From Pagrus major (taxonomy: Eukaryota > Chordata > Actinopteri > Spariformes > Sparidae), in the NCBI RefSeq assembly GCF_040436345.1, contig NC_133230.1:7895297-7959296 (forward strand): a stretch of 64,000 bases of DNA, in the 5' to 3' direction. Below the pieces are notes generated by a model. That model was not told the DNA's origin and searched no databases. It was given only the letters and a program-made list of their open reading frames with translations. Numbering within the stretch: position 1 is the stretch's first letter; the number at the start of each line of letters is the position of its first letter. This document shows positions 36,004 to 48,844 of the stretch, piece by piece. The translations under genes and the position numbers were made by a program.

Positions 36004-36155
36004 TTTAGCTTAGCTTAGCTGAGACTGATAACATGTGAAAACAGCTGCCATGTGCCCATAGGCAAGTAAATCTGACCATCAGCACCTCTAAAGCTGTCGT
36101 GGTCCTGACATTTCTCTCTGGTTTTGTTGTGTGTTTAATGCTAAGCTAAGCTAGC
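36004..36155. repeat. Short repeat with AGCTTAGCTTAGC inverted ends (spacer 5)
   Basis: Counterpart of 15721-15873 with few changes. The 35640-36000 stretch to its left carries the CTCF-like motif and otherwise nothing recognised. Confidence 0.5.
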
Positions 36156-36197
36156 CGACTGCTAATTGACTGATATAACCAATATCAACCTATAATA

Positions 36198-37146
36198 AAG
36201 GTCAGACTCTATCTGCTGAGGAAGCTCAGGTCCTTTGGAGTGCAGGGGGCACTCCTGAGGACTTTCTATGACTCTGTGGTGGCATCAGCCATTTTCTATG
36301 GAGTAGTCTGCTGGAGCAGCAGCATCTCGGCAGCAGAGAGGAAGAAACTTGATAAACTTATCAAGAAGGCCAGCTCCATCCTGGGATGCCCTCTTGACAC
36401 AGTGCAGGTGGTGGGAGAGAGCAGGATGATGGATAAGCTGTCATCGCTGCTGCTGAAGGAGTCCCACCACTGCAGGACACTATCACAGCACTGGGCAGCT
36501 CCTTCAGCGGTAGACTGATACACCCCAAGTGTGTGAAGGAGAGGTATCGCAGATCCAAGTATGTGAAGGAGAGGTATCGCAGGTCCAAGTGTGTGAAGGA
36601 GAGGTATCGCAGGTCCAAGTGTGTGAAGGAGAGGTATCGCAGGTCCAAGTGTGTGAAGGAGAGGTATCGCAGGTCCAAGTGTGTGAAGGAGAGGTATCGC
36701 AGGTCCAAGTGTGTGAAGGAGAGGTATCGCAGGTCCAAGTGTGTGAAGGAGAGGTATCGCAGGTCCTTCCTTCCTGCTGCTGTCAGACTCTACAACCAGC
36801 ACTGCTCCCAGTAGACCTCACTGTGCACTGTGCAATAAAAACTCTACTCATAACTCATTTCTCATTTGGTTTGCACTAACTGGGCAATTTTCATTCTCAT
36901 ATTTATTATTTATTAATAACAATACAAAGTCCACACTCTTTATAATTACACTGTTTATATTTGTACATATTATGAATATGCGATTCTATTTCTGCTACAG
37001 CTCTTCTTCTTACCTTTTTATTATATTGTTTATTTGTTACTATTATTATTGTTTATTGTTATATTGAACTGTCCTTTGGCTGCTGTGACGTACAAATTTC
37101 CCCCTTTGTGGGACTAATAAAGGAATTTCTGATTCTGATTCTGACT
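36198..37146 (+). mobile_element. LINE 3' end, L2/CR1 group, with internal minisatellite (spacer 5)
   Basis: Counterpart of the spacer 1 copy, 709 bp without the minisatellite. The protein tail reads GALLRTFYDSVVASAIFYGV and later FLPAAVRLYNQHCS. It has the same truncation point and the same TTCTGA tail. Confidence 0.8.
36527..36766. repeat. 30-bp minisatellite, 8 units
   Basis: Eight 30-bp units, the shortest and most uniform of the three arrays. The first two units have private changes (AGATCC, AAGTATG). Confidence 0.95.
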
Positions 37147-37515
37147 CTAAATGTGATATCAGTCAGCACACTTCTGTAAATTTTGAATGTATGATTTGAA
37201 AGTTATGTGAGTGTTTTGTATATTTGGATTTATATGTGATACACTTTTCATATGTTTTACTTATTTCATCTTTTTGAAAATGAACATTGTGGGATGTTGG
37301 TTATAATAACAGTGTTAATTTTTGATATGATATTTTGATCACATATTTATATTAATAACTATTGTGTGCTTGGTGAGGTTCCTGTCAGCTCTGAGTTCAG
37401 TGGTCTGTGACAGAGTCTCTTCCTCTTCAGCAGCTGCAGTCGGTTCCTGCTGTAACAGCTCAGTGTCTCTGCAGTCTGACTGAGGGAGGTTTTTGTATGA
37501 CGGTAAATCACTGTG

Positions 37516-37986
37516 TGAACACCCAAGCACTGCTGACATGATGTTGACTCTGACAGTAATAAACTGCTGCATCTTCAGTCTGAACTCCACTGATGGTCAA
37601 AGTGAAGTCAGAGCTTCTTCCACTGCCGCTAAACCGAGCTGGTGTTCCTGATTCACGTGTGCTCACATATTTTATTAGGAGCTTTTGAGGCTGTCCAGAT
37701 TTCTGTTGATACCAGTACATACCCTGAACAGTATCAGACCATCTGTAAACAGCTGGGTTTGTCTTACAGGTGAGAGTGACAGTGGATCCTGGAGCAGATG
37801 TCACTACTGGAGGCTGAGTCACAGTCACCTGACCGCTGCATCCTGCACACAAAAACAAATCATTGATTTATCAGCAGAAATAAATGAGAGAAAAGGCAGC
37901 ACATCATGTCTGAAATGTTGCTGAGTGAACCAACCTGTAAAACAGCAGCAGGCCAGCGTCCAGATGAGGATGGTGATGAGAGTCAT
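37516..37986 (-). CDS. Ig light chain V gene, family A, copy 6 (V-A6)
   Basis: Leader exon 37935-37986, V exon 37516-37842, 12-spacer signal 37488-37515, octamer variant 38089-38096. Intact. Long CDR1 ([13 protein letters not shown]) as in V-A3; GQPQKLL is private (GQTPKLL elsewhere); CDR3 [13 protein letters not shown]. Its downstream flank matches V-A2 and V-A10, but its V exon does not, so the exon seems to have been replaced. Confidence 0.93.
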
Positions 37987-38683
37987 GGTGGTTGTGCTTT
38001 CTGCTGTGTTGACTGACAGATCTGAGTCCTGCAGTGTTGAACTCACAGGACTATAAACCTTCTCAGTTCACTGGAGGATCAGCTGACCATGCAAAGCCTC
38101 CTCTCTATGGAAATGATTTCTCTGCTCTCAACACACTGAAGGCAACGTGGGACACAAAATCAGGAGAAATACTGCTTGGATTTACACCATCTATGATCTT
38201 AATGGAACAGAGGAAAATATTTATATTAGAAGTGCAGTTGAGGATTTAAGGATGAGTTTGTGTCCACTGTGGTTGGTATGATATGTCTGTTTGTCTGCCT
38301 TTCATTTACTCACAGGGTTTACTGTAGATAAATAATATATTTAATATCTGTTTAATATGAGTTATCAGGAAATTATGATTATTTAAAAAGCATCATGTTA
38401 ATTTAACCATGTATCAACTGATATAAACTGTGAAGAAATGACTTTGTTTCAAGGAGACTGTGATCGTTTCTCTGTCAGGAGTAGAAAAGTCAAGAAAAAT
38501 GAAAGAAATGCTTCTTATTTATTCAATATTTTCAATCCATAACATTAAACAATCTTTGTAGATTCAACAAATATGAATATTTCTGTGTTAATGTGAAAAG
38601 CAGAGAGTGTTTTCAGTGGATAGATTCTTGTTCACAGTGCAGGAGGTTTTTGTACGGCCACTTAATGAGTTTGTATCACTGTG

Positions 38684-38721
38684 GTGGACTTTTGGTGGAG
38701 GAACCAAACTCATCGTTGACT
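38684..38721 (+). CDS. Ig light chain J segment 6 (J6)
   Basis: Encodes [12 protein letters not shown]. The 23-spacer signal has nonamer 38645-38653 and heptamer 38677-38683. It leads into a C-B intron. Confidence 0.93.
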
Positions 38722-39192
38722 GTAAGTAACAGAGATTTTATTTTATACAACATATAGCAAATATAACTTTCATCAAGTATTGAACAAGATTCTGATCAAG
38801 TTTAATGTTTGTGTGTTATTGAAAATGTTTATTTTTATCTGAAGTGAGGCTGATCTCTCAATCTGAGGCACAAGTTTGCTGAAATCAAAATGTATTCAGT
38901 GTTCAGTATAATTTTAAAGAACATAAAACTGCTCTGCTATGTTTTATATCCTCCTTTGTCGTTACTTTGAATTAGTTTCTGCTTAAAAATAATCCAAATG
39001 AACGTTTCATGAAGAAAAATTAAAAATGCTCAAAACACAGCATCAATAGTTTATTTCAATTTATTCATGTTTAATAGTAAAAAAAAGTTTTTAGATTTAA
39101 AATCTGATTCATGTTAAATACAATTATGATTTTATCGGTAAATGCAGCTTATCTTTGCGTTCACGCTTCATTCATTTTACATGTGGTTAAAA

Positions 39193-39202
39193 GGAAGTGA
39201 AA
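39193..39202 (+). promoter_or_regulatory. ETS-IRF composite motif, J6-C6 intron
   Basis: GGAAGTGAAA then CAGATG, C-B intron. Confidence 0.65.
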
Positions 39203-39557
39203 GAGACAGATGACAAAGGTTTGAACTGTGTTCACATGAGTGTTTCAGCTCTGTCAGTTTCAACAGAAGAAAATCATCACAGGGATGAGTTATTCACTGT
39301 CACACATTATGAAACACACATGAAGATGTCGTCAATAATCATCATCAGTGAACCTTTTTAGTTGCATTTCCACTTGAATCATGTGTCTGATGGTCTGATA
39401 CTGAGTGATGTATGAGAGCAACAGCAGCACAACTTATTCTGTTTGAGCTGATCAAATATAAGAAATGAGCAGTTTGTCATGTGTCTTTATTACCAAGCCT
39501 TCACTCTCATGACTTTGTCTTCTCTCCCCCCTCTCCTCCCCCATCTCTGTCCTCCAG

Positions 39558-39880
39558 TGGGTGTGGTGCGGCCCACCCTGACCGTCCTCCCCCCCTCCAG
39601 AGAGGAGCTGCAGCAGGGCAGTGCCACACTGGTGTGTCTGTCCAGCGGGGGCTTCCCCTCCACCTGGAGGCTGGGCTGGAAGGTGGGGGGCAGCAGCAGC
39701 TCCTCAGGGGTGTCACACAGCTCGGAGGTCCTGGGGACGGACGGCCACTACGGCTGGAGCAGCACCCTGAGCCTCTCTGCAGACCAGTGGAGGAAGGCGG
39801 GCTCAGTGAGCTGTGAGGCCAGTCTGAATGGACAGAGCCCTGTCACTCAAAGCCTGGAGCCTGAGCGCTGCTCAGAGTAG
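39558..39880 (+). CDS. Ig light chain constant exon, isotype C-B, copy 3 (C6)
   Basis: Protein matches C3 and C5. Intron and 3' flank match C3 closely: both carry CAGACTGTTTTGTATCGCTA and CAACAAGAATCGAACTTTCA, which C5 lacks. Polyadenylation signals are at 40121-40126 and 40136-40141. C3 and C6 are three cassettes apart, out of step with the four-cassette period. Confidence 0.93.
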
Positions 39881-40706
39881 AGCTTCAGCAACACTTCCTG
39901 TCTGGAGATGATGCTGCTGCTTTGATAGAGATCTTGATGAAGCTACAGATCTCCTCTGTTCACATGTTTCTGCAGGTTTCACAGCTCTCTGCTCAGTGTT
40001 TCAGTCTGCATGTTGCTGTCTAATACTGATCTTCTGCATATTCTTCTTCATCTTCTTTACTTTCAAACTGAATATGATCAGTTTCACTCCAAGAGAAACT
40101 TCATCATTGAACTATCATTTAATAAAACAGTGAATAATAAAGAGTCAGTGTCTTTGTATTTCTTTTATTATATATTCATCATGAAAAATACCTTCTTGAT
40201 CATCTCAGTATGACAACTGATATTATTGCATGCTTAATGGTCCAGGAAGTTACTTGTTTTTTCAATTTCTTTCTGACAATTAAACATAAAATCATACATT
40301 TTGAAAATGAAATCATTTGGATTAATAAAATGAAGAGTATGAAGAATGAAACACTAAATGTGTTCCTACATGGACTGTTGTTATTTCAGACTGTTTTGTA
40401 TCGCTATCAGAAATGATCTTTTGACATCACTGGTTATAGTCCAACAAGAATCGAACTTTCACAGCTTATTTATGAAGAAACTGAATGAACTGACAGGAAC
40501 TCAGAGTTTAAAACTGTATATGGAAGAGTGTCTGTGAGTCTGTTTCAGCTTTATTTAGATTCATTGTGGTTCTGCTTGATGACTCTTGTGTTCACTGGAC
40601 CAGTTCTCCTCATCACAGTCTATTCACCAACCCTCTGCACCTGCAGCAGGCCGTTTTCACTTCAGTCAAACTGAAGGAGGTTTTTGTACGGCTCTGAATC
40701 ACTGTG

Positions 40707-41160
40707 TGAACGTTGAACCAACACCCAGACAGTAGTAATCTCCTAGATCTTCAGCCTGAACCCCACTGATGGTCAGAGTGTAGTCAGAACCAGAATAGCT
40801 GCCACTGAATCGAGACGGAGTTCCAGAGTTTAGAGTTGATGACTTGTATATCAGGAGTTTGGGAGCCTGTCCAGGTTTCTGAAGGTACCAACTCAGATCA
40901 TCATCAATATTTGAACTCCCTGTGGCACTGATGGTCACAGTCCCTCCAAGACTAACAGACTTGGATTTGTCAGCCTGAGTCAGAAAATCGTTTGCAGAAG
41001 ACTCTGAAATGAAAAATGACAAATCTTGTGAATAAAAATTAAACAAGTTAAACAAAAATTAAGTGGAAGGAACAAACTGAATTTGCACCAAACATTTTCA
41101 AAATCTCTCACCCTGACTCAGAAAACCCAACATGACAATCAAAGTTATTGGCGACATCAT
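40707..41160 (-). CDS. Ig light chain V gene, family B, copy 6 (V-B6)
   Basis: Leader exon 41112-41160, V exon 40707-41003, 12-spacer signal 40679-40706, octamer variant 41255-41262. Ala at 23 (here AGT GCC; other copies AGC GCC), Cys88 kept. CDR1 [13 protein letters not shown]2 YKSSTLNSG as in V-B3, CDR3 CLGVGSTF. Intact. Confidence 0.92.
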
Positions 41161-41504
41161 CCTGATGCAGTTTTCAGTGTGAGTGCATGAAAACAGTTCA
41201 GACTCTCTGTGACATAAGAACTTAAACTGTGAGGAGCAGTGATGCATTAAAATCATGCAAAGTATATTTAAGAAGGCAAACACACACCTGTTCATGTGAA
41301 ACAGAAAAAGAGGAGGTGAGGTGGAGTGACAGCTCATCATGTTGAGGATCATTGGACAGTTTAAAGTCCATCTAGAAAATTTAGACTTTGAGCTGTTTTA
41401 CATTTCTTCTCCTCATTTTAAACATAATGGATTTCACATCTTTATGATCTCACATGACTTTGTCCTCATTAACAGGTCTATATCACCCCCTGCTGGCAAA
41501 CTTC

Positions 41505-41906
41505 AGCTTAGCTTAGCTTAACACAAAGACTGATAACATGTGAAAACAGCTGGCATGTCCCTATAGGCAAGTGAATCTGACCATCAACACCTCTAAAGCT
41601 GTCGTGGTCCTGACATTTCTGTCTGGTTTCATTGTGTTTTCTGGATGTTTGTGGTCTGTCTGCACTTTGTTTCCCTCCTGTGTTCCTGTGCTCCTCCCCG
41701 GCCTGCTTTTCCCTCCACACCTGCCCTGCTTCAGCCTCGTTAGCTCTGCCCTGTTCCCAGTGTTTTCACCAGCCAATCAGCTCCTTTCCTGTTCTCCTGC
41801 TTCTTCACCTCACCTGAGCTTCTCCACCTATCTCTCCACCTGCACCTCATTACATCGTCAATTTATTTTCCATTTAAGTTCAGTTTTCAGTTCAGTGTTT
41901 CTGGAC
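41505..41906. repeat. Spacer repeat, short form (after cassette 6)
   Basis: Short form with an 11-bp loss in the CTTCACCTCATTCTCCTCAC stretch. No gene is seen in it. Confidence 0.55.
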
Positions 41907-42263
41907 TGATATAAGAGTGATATCAGTCAGCACACTTCTGAAAATTTGAATGTATAATTTTAAAGTTATGTAACAGGGTTTTGTATATTTGGATTTATAT
42001 CTGATAGACTTTTCCTATATTTTGCTTATTTCATATCTTGAAAATGTAAGGTGAAAATGGACATTGTGGGATGTTTGTTATCATAACAGTGTTAAATTAT
42101 TAATAAGTATTGTGTGCTTGGTGAGGTTCCTGTCAGCTCTGTGTTCAGTGGTCTGTGTCAGAGTCTCTTCCTCTTCAGCAGCTGCAGTCGGTTCCTGCTG
42201 TAACAGCTCAGTGTCTCTGCAGTCTGACTGAGGGAGGTTTTTGTACGACGACAAATCACTGTG

Positions 42264-42722
42264 TGAACACCCAAGCACTGCTGATTATATGGGCACTCTG
42301 ACAGTAATAAACTGCTGCATCTTCTGTCTGAACTCCACTGATGGTCAAACTGAAGTCAGAGCCGCTTCCACTGCCACTAAACCGAGCTGGTGTTCCTGAT
42401 TCACGTGTGCTCACAAGTTTTATTAGGAGCTTTGGAGTCTGTCCAGATTTCTGTTGATACCAGTACAGAAAATTATTATTGTACACAGCTGGGTTGGTTT
42501 TACAGGTGAGAGTGACAGTGGATCCTGGAGCAGATGTCACTACTGGAGGCTGAGTCACAGTCACCTGACCGCTGCATCCTGCACACAAAAACAAATCATT
42601 GATTTATCAGCAGAAATAAATGAGAGAAAAGGCAGCACATCATGTCTGAAATGTTGCTGAGTGAACCAACCTGTAAAACAGCAGCAGGCCAGCGTCCAGA
42701 TGAGAATGGTGATGAGAGTCAT
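42264..42722 (-). CDS. Ig light chain V gene, family A, copy 7 (V-A7)
   Basis: Leader exon 42671-42722, V exon 42264-42578, 12-spacer signal 42236-42263, octamer variant 42825-42832. Intact. CDR1 [16 protein letters not shown]2 [13 protein letters not shown]3 [13 protein letters not shown]. Framework 3 [10 protein letters not shown] is private (SSSDFTLT in most). Confidence 0.93.
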
Positions 42723-43417
42723 GGTGGTTGTGCTTTCTGCTGTGTTGACTGACAGATCTGAGTCCTGCAGTGTTGAACTCACAGGACTATAAACCTTCTC
42801 AGTTCACTGGAGGATCAGCTGACCATGCAAAGCCTCCTCTCTATGGAAATGATTTCTCTGCTCTCAACACACTGAAGGCAACGTGGGACACAAAATCAGG
42901 AGAAATACTGCTTGGATTTACACCATCTATGATCTTAATGGAACAGAGGAAAATATTTATATTAGAAGTGCAGTTGAGGATTTAAGGATGAGTTTGTGTC
43001 CACTGTGGTTGGTATGATATGTCTGTTTGTCTGCCTTTCATTTACTCACAGGGTTTACTGTAGATAAATAATATATTTAATATCTGTTTAATATGAGTTA
43101 TCAGTAAATTATGATTATTTAAATAGCATCATGTTAATTTAACCATGTATCAACAGATATAAACTGTGAAGAAATGACTTTGTTTCAAGGCGACTGTAAT
43201 CGTTTCTGTCAGGAGTAGAAAAGTCAAGAAAAATGAAAGAAATGCTTCTTATTTATTCAATATTTTCAATCCATAACATTGAACAATGTTTGTAGATTCA
43301 ACAAATATGAATATTTCTGTGTTAATATGAAAAGCAGAGAGTGTTTTCAGTGGATAGATGCTTGTTCACAGTGCAGGAGGTTTTTGTACGGCCACTTAAT
43401 GAGTTTGTATCACTGTG

Positions 43418-43455
43418 GTACACTTTTGGTGGAGGAACCAAACTCATCATTCACT
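43418..43455 (+). CDS. Ig light chain J segment 7 (J7)
   Basis: Encodes [12 protein letters not shown], the same as J2. The 23-spacer signal has nonamer 43379-43387 and heptamer 43411-43417. About 500 bp after it are almost identical to cassette 2. Confidence 0.93.
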
Positions 43456-43923
43456 GTAAGTACCAGAGATTTTATTTTTCTGCACCATTAAAAATATTAG
43501 ACAAAGTTTTGTGTCAGAATGTGATAAAACAAGACTTAATTCTGTATAATTTACATGTTGTGGATATTTTTTGATGATAATTGAGCTGGTCTGATAACAG
43601 TTTGGAAACATTTGTGCTGAGATTAATATTCTTTCAGTATTATAGATAATGTGGTATAATATTTGACAGATACCTTGACTTTTCTTTTCTTATGTTTGCA
43701 ATAAATATTTGTTTTTTTAGCAAACTTTGGTTGTAACATTTCTCTCAGCAGCTTTCTAACACTCAGAAAAAATATATGTTGTTTATTTTTTAATTTGTAA
43801 AAGTCAGCAGTTGTTTGGTATAAAGTCAAACGTTGATGCCATAGGATTTATAAGTGAGTTTTCATAAACATCCATTAAAGCTGTAGTTTGTGTTCACAGC
43901 TCGTTAGTTTAAAGTGGTGAAAA

Positions 43924-43933
43924 GGAAGTGAAA
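43924..43933 (+). promoter_or_regulatory. ETS-IRF composite motif, J7-C7 intron
   Basis: GGAAGTGAAA then CAGATG. Confidence 0.65.
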
Positions 43934-44370
43934 CAGACAGATGACAAAGTCTTTAACCGTGTACAGATGTTACATTTTTAAACAAGAAAATCACTGAAGG
44001 GATGAATTATTTATTGTCAAACAATATAAAACAGATGTGACGATTTCAGTAAAATGTTGAATTAGATTTACACCAAAGTCATGTTGCATATTATTGTCTA
44101 ATTCTTATTGATTCATGCTGAGTGTCACAGTAGAAGATGAATTGTTTTAAAAGTCAAAATGACATCAACTTTTATCATTTAGTTTTATTTGTTAAACTCT
44201 CATTTCCTCCATGTGTCACCTCCTCTCCTCTGTCTGATCACAGTATCTTGCACACAGCTCATCCACAGTACTGTTAACCTCTGTCATGTATCATCAGTGT
44301 CTCATGTCCAGCTGTCTGTCCTGCAGTGGAAGTTAATCTGCTCCTTGTGTGTGTCTGCTCTCCCCTCCAG

Positions 44371-44690
44371 CTGGCCCCATGGTCAGGCCCTCCGTCTCTC
44401 TGCTTCCCCCCTCCTCTGAGCAGCTCTCCGGGGGCTCAGCCACGCTGGCCTGCCTGCTGACCGGCTACTCTCCTCAGGGAGCCGCGGTGCACTGGGAGGT
44501 GGACGGTACAGAGGTGACAGAGGGGGTCCTGAGCAGCTCAGAGGTGGAGAGCAGCGGACGCTACAGCAGCAGCAGCACCCTGAGTCTGAGCCAGGAGCGC
44601 TGGATGGGAGGAGAGCTGTACAACTGCAAGGTCCTCCATCATGGCCACAGCCAGACCCAGTCCATCCACAGGAGCCAGTGTAAGGCCTAG
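44371..44690 (+). CDS. Ig light chain constant exon, isotype C-A, copy 4 (C7)
   Basis: Opens GPMVRPSVSLL, has AAVHWEVDG (His as in C1, Arg in the rest) and RWMGGELYNC, and ends SQCKA. Polyadenylation signal is at 44928-44933; long 3' UTR form. It sits between a J and a V-B that are copies of cassette 2, yet it differs from C2 at Ala/Gly in WMxGEL, at Arg/His, and in the 3' UTR. Confidence 0.94.
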
Positions 44691-45420
44691 AGGGGCTGTC
44701 TGAAGCCCAGGACAGGAGCTGTGTGTGGGGGGAGCAGGAGGAACACACCTGCTGCTCTGATCAATCTGAGTTTGAATGTTTGTAGAGGAAACTAAAGCTT
44801 TGTGTGACAGAGAACAACACTGCTGTAAAGTGTTGGACAACAACAGCTTAGAGAGTGATGTGTGTAGCTCAGCAGCTAGATGTGAGTGTGCTTAATAACT
44901 GTCATGATGATGACTGATGTTTTTGCTAATAAAGCTTGAAGTGATCAATAACTTTATGAAGTGTTTGGTCTTTTATCTTGTGAAGAGTCATAAGAAATAA
45001 AATGGTTTCATAACTTCAGCTGATACTCCTCTCTGTGGAGAATGAAACACTTTGGACTCATCATGTAGATATAACATGACATACTCTATTAAATATTGCA
45101 CAATAATGTGATAAAACAAGACATTTTGAGGTCATTTACATGTTTCATATATTCGTTGTTTTGATATGAAGCTTGGCTGATATTGCATTTTGGCATCAAC
45201 ATTGTGCAGAGACACTGAAGTTTAAAACTGTATATGGAAGAGTGTCTGTGAGTCTGTTTCAGCTTTATTTAGATTCATTGTGGTTCTGCTTGATGACTCT
45301 TGTGTTCACTGGACCAGTTCTCCTCATCACAGTCTCTTCACCAACCCTCTGCACCTGCAGCAGGCCGTTTCCACTTCAGTCAAACTGAAGGAGGTTTTTG
45401 TACGGCTCTGAATCACTGTG

Positions 45421-45879
45421 TGAACGCTCCATCACCATGTTCACCCAGACAGTAGTAATCTCCTACATCTTCAGCCTGAACCCCACTGATGGTCAGAGTG
45501 TAGTCAGAACCAGAATAGCTGCCACTGAATCGAGACGGAGTTCCAGAGTTTAGAGTTGATGAATAATATATCAGGAGTTTGGGAGCCTGTCCAGGTTTCT
45601 GAAGGTACCAACTGAGATCATCTTCAATATCTGAACTCCCTGTGGCGCTGATGGTCACAGTCCCTCCAACACTAACAGACTTGGATTTGTCAGCCTGAGT
45701 CAGAAAATTGTTTGCAGAAGATTCTGAAATGAGAAATGAGAAATCTTGTGAATAAACATTTAACAAGTTAAACAAAAATAAGTGGAAGGAACAAACTGAA
45801 TTTGCACCAAACATTTTCAAAATCTCTCACCCTGACTCAGAAAACCCAACATGACAATCAGAGTTATTGGCGACATCAT
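45421..45879 (-). CDS. Ig light chain V gene, family B, copy 7 (V-B7)
   Basis: Leader exon 45831-45879, V exon 45421-45723, 12-spacer signal 45393-45420, octamer variant 45974-45981. The protein is identical to V-B2, including [19 protein letters not shown] and [10 protein letters not shown]. Ala at 23, Cys88 kept. Confidence 0.92.
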
Positions 45880-46223
45880 CCTGATGCAGTTTTCAGTGTG
45901 AGTGCATGAAAACAGTTCAGACTCTCTGTGACATAAGAACTTAAACTCTGAGGAGCAGTGATGCATTAAAATCATGCAAAGTATATTTAAGAAGGCAAAC
46001 ACACACCTGTTCATGTGAAACAGAAAAAGAGGAGGTGAGGTGGAGTGACAGCTCATCATCTTGAGGATCATTGGACAGTTTAAAGTCCATCTAGAACATT
46101 TTGACTTTGAGCTGTTTTACATTTCTTCTCCTCATTTTAAACATCCTGCATTTCACATCTTTATGATCTCACATGACTTTGTCCTCATTAACAGGTCTAT
46201 ATCACCCCCTGCTGGCACACTTC

Positions 46224-46790
46224 AGCTTAGCTTAGCTTAACACAAAGACTGATAACATGTGAAAACAGCTGGCATGTCCCTATAGGCAAGTGAATCTGAC
46301 CATCAACACCTCTAAAGCTGTCGTGGTGCTGACATTTCTGTCTGGTTTCATTGTGTTTTCTGGATGTTTGTGGTCTGTCTGCACTTTGTTTCCCTCCTGT
46401 GTTCCTGTGCTCCTCCCCGGCCTGCTTTTCCCTCCACACCTGCTCTGCTTCAGCCTCGTTAGCTCTGCCCTGTTCCCAGTGTTTTCACCAGCCAATCAGC
46501 TCCGTTCCTGTTCTCCTGTTTCTTCACCTCATTCTCCTCACCTGAGCTTCTCCACCTATCTCTCCACCTGCACCTCATTACATCATCAGTTTTATTTCTG
46601 TTTGAGTCAAGTTTTCAGTTTCATGTTTGTGGAGTTGTGTGCCTGTTCCTGTGTCAGGATTTTTGTGTTTTTATATTTGGTAATTTCAATGTAAATGTGG
46701 ATTTTCTAACACTTGGATCGAGCCAAGCAAACTGTGTCCCCTGACTTTCAGCCTTCATGCTAACCTGAGCTCACCAACTGCTACTGGACT
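46224..46790. repeat. Spacer repeat, long form (after cassette 7)
   Basis: Counterpart of the long form after cassette 3, with about 160 extra bp ending near CAACTGCTACTGGACTAATA. This position fits the four-cassette period. Confidence 0.55.
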
Positions 46791-47163
46791 AATATAAGAG
46801 TCATATCAGTCAGCAAGAAAGCGAATAAGCACACTTCTGAAAATGTTGAATGTATAACTTTAAAGTTGTGTAACAGGGTTTTGTATATTTGGATTAATAT
46901 GTGATAGACTTTTCCTATATTTTGCTTATTTCATATCTTGAAAATGTGAGGTGAAAATGGACATTGTGGGATGTTTGTTATCATAACAGTGTTAAATTAT
47001 TAATAAGTATTGTGTGCTTGGTGAGGTTCATGTCAGCTCTGTGTTCAGTGGTCTGTGTCAGAGTCTCTTCCTCTTCAGCAGCTGCAGTCGGTTCCTGCTG
47101 TAACAGCTCAGTGTCTCTGCAGTCTGACTGAGGGAGGTTTTTGTACGACGACAAATCACTGTG

Positions 47164-47634
47164 TGAACACCCAAGCACTGCTGATATAATGGGCACTCTG
47201 ACAGTAATAAACTGCTGCATCTTCTGTCTGAACTCCACTGATGGTCAAAGTGAAGTCAGAGCTTCTTCCACTGCCGCTAAACCGAGCTGGTGTTCCTGAT
47301 TCACGTGTGCTCACAAGTTTTATTAGGAGCTTTGGGGTCTGTCCAGACTTCTGTTGATACCAGTGCATACCCTGAACAGTATCAGACCAACTGTACACAG
47401 CTGGGTTTGTCTTGCAGGTGAGAGTGACAGTGGATCCTGGAGCAGATGTCACTACTGGAGGCTGAGTCACAGTCACCTGACCGCTGCATCCTGCACACAA
47501 AAACAAATCATTGATTTATCAGCAGAAATAAATGAGAGAAAAGGCAGCACATCATGTCTGAAATGTTGCTGAGTGAACCAACCTGTAAAACAGCAGCAGG
47601 CCAGCGTCCAGATGAGGATGGTGATGAGAGTCAT
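47164..47634 (-). CDS. Ig light chain V gene, family A, copy 8 (V-A8)
   Basis: Leader exon 47583-47634, V exon 47164-47490, 12-spacer signal 47136-47163, octamer variant 47737-47744. Intact. Long CDR1 [16 protein letters not shown]2 [13 protein letters not shown]3 [13 protein letters not shown]; the CDR2 and CDR3 are those of the neighbouring V-A7 with one change, while CDR1 is of the V-A1 class. Confidence 0.93.
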
Positions 47635-48331
47635 GGTGGTTGTGCTTTCTGCTGTGTTGACTGACAGATCTGAGTCCTGCAGTGTTGAACTCACAGGACT
47701 ATAAACCTTCTCAGTTCACTGGAGGATCAGCTGACCATGCAAAGCCTCCTCTCTATGGAAATGATTTCTCTGCTCTCAACACACTGAAGGCAACGTGGGA
47801 CACAAAATCAGGAGAAATACTGCTTGGATTTACACCATCTATGATCTTAATGGAACAGAGGAAAATATTTATATTAGAAGTGCAGTTGAGGATTTAAGGA
47901 TGAGTTTGTGTCCACTGTGGTTGGTATGATATGTCTGTTTGTCTGCCTTTCATTTACTCACAGGGTCTATTGTAGATAAACAACATATTTAATATCTGTT
48001 TAATATGAGTTATCAGTAAATTATGATTATTTAAAAAGCATCATGTTAATTTAACCATGTATCAACTGATATAAACTGTGAAGAAATGACTTTGTTTCAA
48101 GGAGACTGTCATCGTTTCTCTGTCAGGAGTAGAAAAGTCAAGAAAAATGAAAGAAATAATCTTCATTTAAACAATATTTTCAATCCATAACATTGAACAA
48201 TCTTTGTAGATTCAACAAATATAAATATTTCTGTGTTAATATGAAAAGCAGAGAGTGTTTTCAGTGGATAGATGCTTGTTCACAGTGCAGGAGGTTTTTG
48301 TATGGCCACTTAATGAGTTTGTATCACTGTG

Positions 48332-48369
48332 GTTGACTTTTGGTGGAGGAACCAAACTCATCATTCACT
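48332..48369 (+). CDS. Ig light chain J segment 8 (J8)
   Basis: Encodes [12 protein letters not shown], the only J starting with Leu (TTG for TGG). The 23-spacer signal has nonamer 48293-48301 and heptamer 48325-48331. The spacer starts ATGGCC as in J1, where the other copies have ACGGCC. Confidence 0.92.
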
Positions 48370-48834
48370 GTAAGTATCACATATTTTATTATTTCTGCAA
48401 CATTAAAAATATTAGACAAAGTTTTGTGTCAGAATGTGATAAAACAATAATTTATTCTTTATAATTTACATGTTGTGGATATTTTTTGACAATAATTAAG
48501 CTGGTCTGATAACAGTTTGGAAACATTTGTGCTGAGATTAATATTCTTTCAGTATTATAGATAATGTGGTATAATATTTGGGAAAGACCTGGACTTTTCT
48601 TTTCTTATTTTTGCAATAAATATGTTTTTTAGCAAACTTTGGTTGTAACATTTCTCTCAGCAGCTTTCTAACACTCAGAAAAAATATGTTCTATAATTTT
48701 TTGATTTGTAAAATTCAACAATTGTTTGGTATAAAATCTAACGTTGATGCCGTAGTATTTATAAGTGAGTTTTCATAAACATCCAGTAAAGATGTAGTTT
48801 GTGTTCACAGCTCGTTAGTTTAAAGTGGTGAAAA

Positions 48835-48844
48835 GGAAGTGAAA
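48835..48844 (+). promoter_or_regulatory. ETS-IRF composite motif, J8-C8 intron
   Basis: GGAAGTGAAA then CAGATG. Confidence 0.65.
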